Below are positions 15,001-25,156 of a stretch of 64,000 nucleotides of DNA, one piece after another (positions within the stretch are counted from its first letter, which is position 1; every line of letters begins with the position of its first letter). The notes beneath the pieces are model-generated. The model made no database searches and had not been told where the DNA came from. It saw only the letters and a program-made list of their open reading frames with translations. The position numbers and the translations under genes are program-made. The stretch comes from Limanda limanda (taxonomy: Eukaryota > Chordata > Actinopteri > Pleuronectiformes > Pleuronectidae): NCBI RefSeq assembly GCF_963576545.1, contig NC_083636.1, positions 8,497,856 to 8,561,855 of the forward strand, written 5' to 3'.

Positions 15001-18000
15001 TGGAATTTTAACAATAACTAAGTTTGTACAACTCTGTGGCAGTGAGCCTGCGGAGATCACAGTCTGTGTATACTGCCAAGCACCCACTACATACACACAC
15101 ACACCACACAAACACACATACACACACAGACACACACTCAATTAAACCAAAGCGGGACAGAACTACACACTCTCACTCTGGTTGCTACGTAACCCACAAT
15201 CACAGCGAAGGCGATTGGTACATGTCAAAATAAAATTACCCATGTAAGGCTAAATTAGTGACTCATTACAAAGAGGTCAACAGCTGTGTTGGCTTCGGCA
15301 ACTTAGAATTAGAGTCCACCAGCTCAGATGTAACCTCAACCGTCGTGAGCAGATCGTGAATCCAACACAAACAAAATCCCAGAGATAAACACAAGGAAAC
15401 AGAAACATTACAGGGAAATAGGAGTTGAAAGTCTTGACCGAGATCCAAACCGAGGTTCATGCCTTTGTTACATTGTTTACATTTGATCTGGTTAGTTTTG
15501 GTTTCACATTATTTAAAGGCTAATGTATCACAATCCTGCAAGTCTGGACAACTCAGATTCTTGAGACGACTGAGGCGTCTTCCCTTTCTATTGGTTTATA
15601 GCTGTCTCAACTTCCTGCAATTGGTCCAAACTGTCCCAAAAAACGTTTTCACACTGCAGACGATCGGAACCATGGTTTAGTTTGATCTGGACTGAGACCA
15701 CTTTTATTCTGACAGATGATTGGTACTTTGATTGTCAATAATCAGAGCAAGTAATTATATCCTATGAGAAAATAGGATGCAATGCTTGTAGTAGTTGCTA
15801 GGGCTCAGCTCTAGGAACAGTCTCAACGTGGCTCTATTCTGATGATGAACGACAAGCACCAGTCGTTAAAGTGTGACATCGGTAAAGATCCATCAAAGGC
15901 AGTTGTAACAATTGTTGACTCAAGGTTTCCTTTGCTTTTCTTCCAGCGCTGAAGGAACAAGGCTGAATGACTCATCCCATTTGATTTCTTTTCTCTGTTT
16001 CTTGGGTTTGCAAATCGTGTGTTGCCCTTAGATACAAGCTGCTTCCGACACACAACTCTGCCGTTCTTCAAACCCCACTGTGTGAAGAATGTTCTGCTAA
16101 GACTGCGCTTCAGGGGAGTTTTCTTGAGCTCTTCTGTGGTCACTTGTTGAAGAAGATTTGGTTGTTTGGGAAACTCTAACTGGTCTCATCGAGTGTTTTT
16201 CTCTGCTCACCCAGTTGTCTACACTTGACATTATATGCAGCGGTTATTTATCCTTCATTTTTCCTTTTTGTGTAAGTTGCCTTTACAAAAGTCAAAGGTG
16301 GCATATCATTTATTTAAGATAAGGTAAGACCCCTAGACACAGGTGCACATGGGGTCAGGAATCTAACCCGGAGCCTCTGAAGTGATAACTTCAGTTGTTG
16401 GCTGAATTCCACTATATCCGCTGGGAGTCACTTGACCCCGAAATAAGAGTTTGATCATATTGTGGAAGACGATGGAAACATTTTCTTATCTCTCTTATTA
16501 GTGGCTAAGAAAAAAAAATGTTCACATGCTTCAACTGAATGTGTCTACCTCCTAAATCTGTTGATTTTATCAGTGCACTGTAGGTACACAAGACACAGGT
16601 GGATACCTTATTGTGCCTTTGGCTGTGATTGGACCTGCTCTAAAGATGACTGATCATCAGTATTAACGTAATGGCTCCTTTGGGTTGTGTCTTACTTTCT
16701 GTTTTATATAACGTTGCTATAATTTGGTCAACAGCAGCCAGGAAGGCAAAAAATCCCTCTTGCTGCTGTAATAGACAACTTATATCCTTAAAAACCATCT
16801 GAATTTCACCCACCACTTCCCTCTACCATCCGAGCCACGGTCCTATGTAGGCGCATACCTTAAATAGCTCAAGACAGAGTTACATCAGATGCTGTGTGCA
16901 GGTTTATCTTAAAAAACCCTATAAATCTATAGTGTAAAGGCTCTATTTTAACAATATGCTCTGAAGCACATGGTGCAATGCACATTCTGGTTGAGTCCAA
17001 ATCCATTTCTACTATTTTAACTGCAGAAAAAATTGTTGGTTATAGTTATAGTAATGTTATAGTTATGATATAATAAATATAAACTGCTCATTGTCTTTGA
17101 ATAGGTTGAACTCATGCATTGCAGGGTTGCATCTAGGTTCCATTGATCGGCTCTGCTTGCACTCTGTGCGGTAGTAGTTGGGCGGCAGAGCAGGCACCAG
17201 CCAATCAAATTGGTGCAAACAGGCAACAGCAGATTTCAATACTGGTGTTGGTACAATAGGGGAAACCTGTGTTCATCTGATTGTGGTGGACAGGTAGCAC
17301 TGCACGTTTGCATGAAGTCACAGGTTTTTGTGAATGCTCAGTTAGTATGACCACGCACTCACCTCTCTGTCTCTCTCTATCTCCAGGCCGGCCTCCAGCA
17401 GGTTGGCCTCAAACTCTTGTCTGATCAAGCGCATCTCGTGCTCAGCCGGCTCCATCAGCTCGTTCCCTCCTGCAAATCCAAGTTCCATGAACACCTCGTC
17501 GATGTTCACCGCCTCTCCTTCCGGCGCGTCCCCTCCTAATCCTGCCATAGAGTGCGAGCCCACCGACTGCCGAAAGTTGCCATTGGAAACAATAGATAAT
17601 CTGTCATGTGACACTGATATGCTGGCGCGGGATCGTGAGAAGCTCTGCCGTATGGAGTTGTGCCGTCGCTGATGGAAGACCAGGACATAGTCGACTTTCC
17701 GTCGGCCATCAGAGAAGTAAAGGCCTTCTCTGTTGCTCTGGGGGCTTGACGTAGGACCCACAACCTGCAGGGATGCAAGAGGAATCAAAGCCAACGTTAA
17801 ATACAGAGTAAGCATCACCAAACACAGAAGCAGTATGCTGTGACGTAGAGGATATATACTCTCATTAGTTGTGATCATATAAAGGTATCTCACTCACTTT
17901 AACAAAGCGAAATCGTGTACCACACAGAGCATCCTCAAGCATCGGAGTTACGTAATAACTGTTTGAATGAACTTAAACATCTAGTCCAGTGTCAGCACAC

Positions 18001-21000
18001 GCAAACATAAGTGGCTTTTGGCAGGTTCTCAAAAACACTGAAGTGAGAACCTCCAGCAGCAGAGTGGGCAGTTAGCTCACCTCTGGCAGTTTTATTCTTT
18101 ATTTAGACAAAGAGAGAGCAGAGGGGGAGACTAAACATGGAGGACACAAGAGGGTAAGCTCAAGAGGCTCTGGGTAGGTATGAGGGGAAGGTTTTTTAAA
18201 CTTCAGGAAAACAGGTTTCTTACCTATCATAAGGACAGGTTTCTAAAATATGTTATCGCTGTGTGTGTGCGTTTGTGTGTGTGTGTGTGTGTGTGTGTAA
18301 TCTTGAAAGCGCTGCATTTTAGATTTAACTTGTTTGTTGGAGTTAAACTAATTAATTGCTTGTCGTTACATCAGCTTAATGTGTGTCTTTGATTTTTTTA
18401 ACTATACTCTAATAATAAACATCCTCCCAGTACAAATCACATGAAAAGCTTTGCTGTTGTCTGGGCCTTAACACTTCATTAAATAACAAGAACAAGCAAA
18501 AAAAGGCTAAAAATGCCAATAGATGGGAAGAACGCTTTATAGCTAAATAAGCTAGTTATCGTCCCTAATCAAGATTTTCGACCAGTTCACGTTTTTGGGG
18601 TCCCTGCTTTATAGAGTGGCTTCCACCGTTAAGTCTCCGCTTAAGCTGTAGTGCTCCACAGGGGGGGGTGTGCAACATTCTGGTCAGAGAAAATTCCACG
18701 TTTTAGCTTTTCTGTCAAATTAAGTTCATAAGTTCACTTGTTGTATTAAAGTAATTGACTCGTATGTTAAACTGTTGACCAGCATTAAATCCATGCAATG
18801 TCCAACTGTGCCAATGTGCAGGCAGAAAGGACTGAAAGCAACTGACACTATCGGCACAATGCAAAACCATGCGTTTACGTCCCCATTAATGTTTGTTGGC
18901 ATATTGCACGTATCACAACCGTTTTAACGACATTCTCAGTTTTTAACATTGAAACTACACAGTCCAGCTGTAAAGTAGGTTTTGACCTAGATTTGCTTCA
19001 TGCTTCTTTTCCCAGTAGCCAGACAATTCAATTTTTTTCTCTGAACTCAACCTTCATCTAGCTAACTCGCTACCTTAAAGGGATAGTTCACCCAAAAATG
19101 CATACATTATCTACTCACCACTATGCCGATGGAGGGGTGGGTGAAGTGTTTGAGTGCACAAAACATGTTTGGAGTTTCAGTTGTAATGGTGCTTGTGCGG
19201 TGTGTGCATGCGAACGCCACTCCGGGCTAGGAGGACATTCAAGCCAAAAACATATCGTAAATTACACCGTTTCAGGTCGAATTTGAATGTTGGGGCTTAC
19301 AGTCACTTGGACGACACCACAGGAGCAGTATGGAGGCATTTTATCTTTATTTTCTGTTTTTTTTTTAACGTTTGTAGAAGTGGTCGACGGATACTCGGCT
19401 GCAACGCTGTTTACCCCTAGAACTCTGGCAGTGTTTTGTGGACTCAAGCACTTCTCCATCCTCTTTGTTACCACAGACTTGGTATACATATCGGAAACAT
19501 CATGAAACTTATCTCGTCGACTCAACTGGTCTTGGCTGTCGGCCATGGTGAGGATTAGCTTGGATTTCAAGGAAATCTGGCCACATGCTTTGTTAGTTCC
19601 ACATTAGCTAAAATATTAAACAGCCCATAAACGTCCATGCTTCTCCCACACAAGTGGTTTCACTTTATACTAATGAGGCCTATTCTACAGACTGTGTTTG
19701 ACTGACATCTCCTGTACGACTGCTGGGTGGAGCAACTAAGTCCTCTATCACTCAAAAGACTGAGTCCAACCCCCTAGTGTTCATTATATTGACTTTGTAA
19801 CTTTTCTATTTAGGCGTCTGACTTTGCAATGTGAAATAAAACAAAATAAAACATGGAGAAATGAGTACGACCATGAGCAATTTCAGACAGAGCCACAGAG
19901 TTTGATGATCTCATGTGATTCCCAGCGTGGCTGCACTTATAATTGGTTTGCAATCAGCATTCGTGTGGGCGAGCATTCTTCAGTCAATAAATTGTACATC
20001 CACATAAACTGAAATAGTACACTGTTTCTAACATCTTAAATGTTTCACTTCTCCGGAGCTAGTATTTCATATATTTCTATTTCAAGCAAAGCATAACTGT
20101 CACAAATGCATCTTGTGTAGGCTCTAGTGATAGTAAAACCACTATGAGGCTAAGATTCAGTTGTGGGAGACTTTTTAATTCTCAGCATCATTCAATTTAA
20201 ACTGAATTCAAAGTCTACTATCAAGTGAAAAATGCTAATGTCCCATGGAGGTATTGGACGCGGGCTGTTCCGCAGCTGTACACTGTAAATACATTCAACA
20301 GTACACACAGTGGTTGCCACTTTCCAACTCCTGGAACTTTCATTAAGGATTTCATGCAGAAACATTATGTATAAGCTTCTTATCAGATTTAGCATCACCG
20401 GTCAAATAATGGCCGTGACCAGATTATGTGGTTCTTACAGTGTCCAATTGGAAAAATATAATAGTAATAAATATATATTGCATGTATTATTGTTAATAAG
20501 AAAGCAACAATACTAGATGTGATGCATCTTTGTTATGTCACTATGTAACCTGGTGATACAACTAGAGGAGTGGTAGTAGAATAGGGATCGACACAGATTG
20601 GTCCCTGGTGAAGGTGAAGGACATCTAACATGAAACAGGGTGGCAGCGGGCGGACGGTGCTGTACTCACCGGGATCTTGTCTTCACTCGTGGACGTCTGC
20701 ATGCTGTTGCGCTGGAGAGACACACAGAAGTAGAAGAAGAAGAAGAAGAAGAAGAAGAAGAAGAAGAAGGAGAAGAAGAGGCAAGAGTGAAAGTTGGATT
20801 TCCCCTCAGAGAGAAACAGACGCTTTCACCATCACCACCTTCATCCACATCGTGCCCACATGACACCTGAGGTCAGTCCGGTTAGTCCAGAGTCCGGGAG
20901 GAGAGACGGCTGCTCGGAGCCACGCTGCATTGTTATTATGATGTTATACAGGAGCTAGTGTGCGTGCGTGTGCGTGTGTGCGTGTGTAGAGTCCGATCAC

Positions 21001-24000
21001 ACGCTGGTGATACCCATCTATCCCACTGTGTGATCTGGAGGCTGCCTGCTCACCGCCGGCGCGTTTGGCACGAAGCGTGCCACACTGTAAAAAATGTAGG
21101 TTTGAATGCACCACACTGTAAAAAACACTTTTACTGAAGACACTCTACTGCAACTGAAACTCTTCTTGCCAACTTGAGAGTCAAATCATTTCACCGTAGG
21201 GTTTTTAATTTAAAAGATTTAAACGTTAATTAAGTTGTTGCCGGAATACATTTTATTCGGTGGCATGAAATTGATCACGCTCATTATTCTGGCTCCTGCA
21301 AGTTTTCAGAGCCTTATAATTTATTTAAAATAATAATTTACGTTTTTTTCGACTATGAGCCGCATATTTGAATTGTGATGTAAACGGAAGTTAAAGGTTA
21401 AAACAGGAAATGCTAGGCTGCTGCATTACTACGGAGGTAGAGCTTGTTTATTATAACTATTATTAGTATGATAAGTTCATTCTCACTTATATATTTCATC
21501 ATATCTGTATGTTAATAAGTGTATTTGGATGTTTGTTTGTATTGCTGTCTTCTAGGTAACAATGATTTTTGGATTTGTGTAACCCATGGACAGGGAGGGT
21601 CGGGTTCCTGTAGTTAACAGATCACTTGTGTCTTTATTTCAAGATGTGTGTGTTTTGCTCATTGGAAAAACCTTATAAAAAGAAGTTAAGAATGTCTCTG
21701 TAAACGACAGGATATTTTTTGCAGTGTGGAGCAGAGGACGCAGCCTCTTTGATTAAATAGCGCACTGATGTAGCTCAGAGAGAGACAGGGGTTTTCTTCC
21801 TTCTCACTGGCTACATCATAATCACACAGGCACTATCTATAAATCATAATGGAGCATTTGCTTTTGTCCCAACAGATGTTATATCTCTGTCTGCCACCCC
21901 AGTGTTTGAAAACTTAGTTTGACCCTTTTAAAGAAGCAATGTGCAGTTGTTATGGCATGTAATTGTATCTAATTTTATTTTATTCTTATAAAGCAAACAA
22001 TCTTTGTACATAGTTAATACCTGAGCCCTGTATTTTCAATGTGGAACATTTGGTAATGTCCTGTATCACCTCTACCCCCCCTTGTCCATGGGAGAGGTAT
22101 GTTACATTTCATTCGTTCAAGTTTTTCTATGTTAGCTTTTACTGGGTTTACACATTGCTTGAAAGTTATGGTATCAAATGCTAACACTATACTTCTGATG
22201 TTCACTTTGTGATGTCCACATATGTAAAAACTGGCCAAAGGGGTGTTTTTCATTCACTTGGTTTATCAGAATCAACAGAGATCGCCTTTGAACACATTCA
22301 TGGTCTTTCCATCAAATAAATCCAACTCAGACATCGCTAGACGCCACCGGATAAAGTAGCATAGATGTAGATACCCTGGGTACAGGGTCCGTGAGGTGGG
22401 TTAGACTATGGGTTAGGAGTGAGGAGAGGGTGTTGTGGGCAAATGGGTCGATTCCTTGCGTGTTCCTGGGTTCAATAAATATATATATATATACATACAC
22501 ACACACAGATTCAGACACTCACCACAGGCTTTAACCCCAAGCTTTGCCATTAACCATTGCCATTATTTCTAATCATCCTTAATCCTGAACTGAAGTCATT
22601 TCTCTCGACAAAGATTAACTTTGAACTGATAGGTTTCACTTCATGTCGGTGTGAAATCCATTCAATTCATCCCTGTAGATGTGTTCCAACTTTTATTTTG
22701 AAAGAGGGCTAGAGTAAAGTATCTTATTCTCTGAAATTATACTAATGAGATGTTCTTTCAATGCTAACTTGCAAAGTGATGCAACGGAGTGAAACACGTC
22801 ACACACGCAGGAATTATTAGATGGTTTGCTTAGTTTAACAAGTTGCTCTTTTCTTCAAGTCTTACATTTTTATTTTATTTTGGTATTAAACCCACCCTTT
22901 CGCTCCTTTCTCCTTTAGTCAGCAGACTTTGTGATTCCTCGGCCCAGACTTCTGCTTTTTCCGGCTGAGGTCTCAGGATGCTGAGAGACATGTCCCTGGT
23001 CAGGTGGTACAGGGCGTCGCTGTGGATGGAGGAGGACTCACTGAACGCCGTGGAAACTCGGGCTGCACCATTGATCCATGACTCTGAAAGACATTTAGTT
23101 TGAAAATTTTGCGATGATGTCCTGTGATGAGAGTTTCACTAAAGCTCTGTTTGGAGCTGGAGGCGCTACAGAGGTCCAGCCACTGTTTACTCTGACTTCA
23201 CTTTACTCTGGGAAAATACTTCCCACCAGGGGCCAAACACAAATCTGAAACCACAGCTTCTTGGATGATTCACTCGTATTGACTCAAAGTGTATTTTCAC
23301 ATTTTGTCCTGTGCAGCTTTCTTTTACTTATCCAGGTAAAATCAACCAGTGGTGGAATCAAACTATAAGTTACATAGTAAACAACAAGTATATTTCCTTA
23401 GTTACTACATTTATTTGATGACTGTAATTTTATACTACCTAAAAATAAAGATTTAACATTAATAAACAACCACAAATGAAAAACTTGTTGTGTTGTCCAC
23501 AACAGTAAAATCCTTACCCCTTAATGCTTCAGTTAAGATAGAATAGAATAGAATATACAGTCTCTATTGTTAAAGACTGAAAGGAGCAGGGGGGTTTTAT
23601 ATTCTAAATAATAATATTCACACTTTTGCATATGTAATTATTTACTTGATATTTTTACCTACATAGATTTTCAATCAGCATTATTCATAATGAGCTTTTC
23701 AGGATATTCAAATACACTGTATGAATTTAAAAGTGATCATATAAACATAATATAACAAGGGCTACTATGTGCAATATAACTGATAACAAATACTCATCTA
23801 TTTGAATATGTCTTATTACATTTGTTTTACATGTATTTATAAGACTGTGTCTACTGTGTTGTTATCTGTACCACTGAGACACTTGATTTGATTGTGCACT
23901 GTGCAACTACAATAAATAGAACTGAAAAAAACCTATGACACAATTTTGTTGTTGTGATGGATCTGACGACCTTTTACTCGACTGGATTGCAGAGCCACAC

Positions 24001-25110
24001 TTAATGTTCCAGAACTTGTTTCATGCATATCAAACTGGTCTAAAAAATGAATCACACAATTACACAGACACACACACACGTGTACCAACAGTGACTGAAA
24101 CAGGTGCCAAGGGCTTCACAGGTGTAGGAAATTCCTTCTCACCTAAACAAAATATATTAAATCCTCTGTGGCCCGGCGAAATCTCGATAACTCACATCTT
24201 CTGCACTCAGATCGTATTACGCCTCATCATGTTTCTCAATTTTTACACCGTCACAGCAGCAGAATTTTTCATCTCCATACATTTGCACTTCTAAGCAGCA
24301 CAGTATCATCACAGACTTGTATTTCCAGCGACTGAACAGTTGTAGTGTAATACCCGGGGGTTCAATACCTTGCTCAGATGCACATCGTCTGTCATTAAGA
24401 AGGAGAAGAGCCTTACTCATCCTCTTTTCCCATGTGCATTAACCAAGTCAGGCTGGGGATTTCATGTGTCAGATTCCCATCCGCTCTAACCCAAAACTGG
24501 GGCTGCATGGTTACAGTGCAGCCTCACACTTTTCGGAGTTTCAGAGAACGACATTTTCCGTTACTGAAGGCACGAAATATGCAAATCAGGCTTTGTCTCA
24601 AACTGTGCAAATTGGTACGAGCGTCACTCAAACTGTCGGAAAAAGCTAGTTACAAAGGACAAGCCCACATCCAGACGCGCCCTCGACAATCAGCCCCGGA
24701 ACGCAAAGGGACACAACAAAAACGCAAGGACACAAGGGTGTGCACGTGGGGAAGACAAAAACACCAGCAGAGGGTGACTTGTTGCTCAGTGAGCTGGGAT
24801 TTCGACAAACACTTCTACTTCCCAGACATCCCTCAATCTTTCCCAGTCTGACTGCCATGTTGCCACAAGCTGAACAGATTGCCATTTCTGGTAATAAGGT
24901 TACTGTGTGTGTGTGTGTGTGTGTGTGTGAGTGTGTGCATGGTTATTTTAGGGATACAGACAGCTGTAGCCATAGTAACGCACCAGGCCACGTGCTGTGC
25001 TCTCATTTCACTACCATAGACAAGCTACATGTTTCGCTCCCTCTCATCCACACACGCAAAGATGTAGAACACTTAAACATAATATATAACGTTAGATCTG
25101 TCAACCATGT

Positions 25111-25156
<46 letters not shown>

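Noticed and set aside
24432..24851. 139-codon plus-strand open frame
   Set aside because: No recognisable domain, no splice context, and it lies inside an ano2 intron on the other strand; the length is within chance for this composition.
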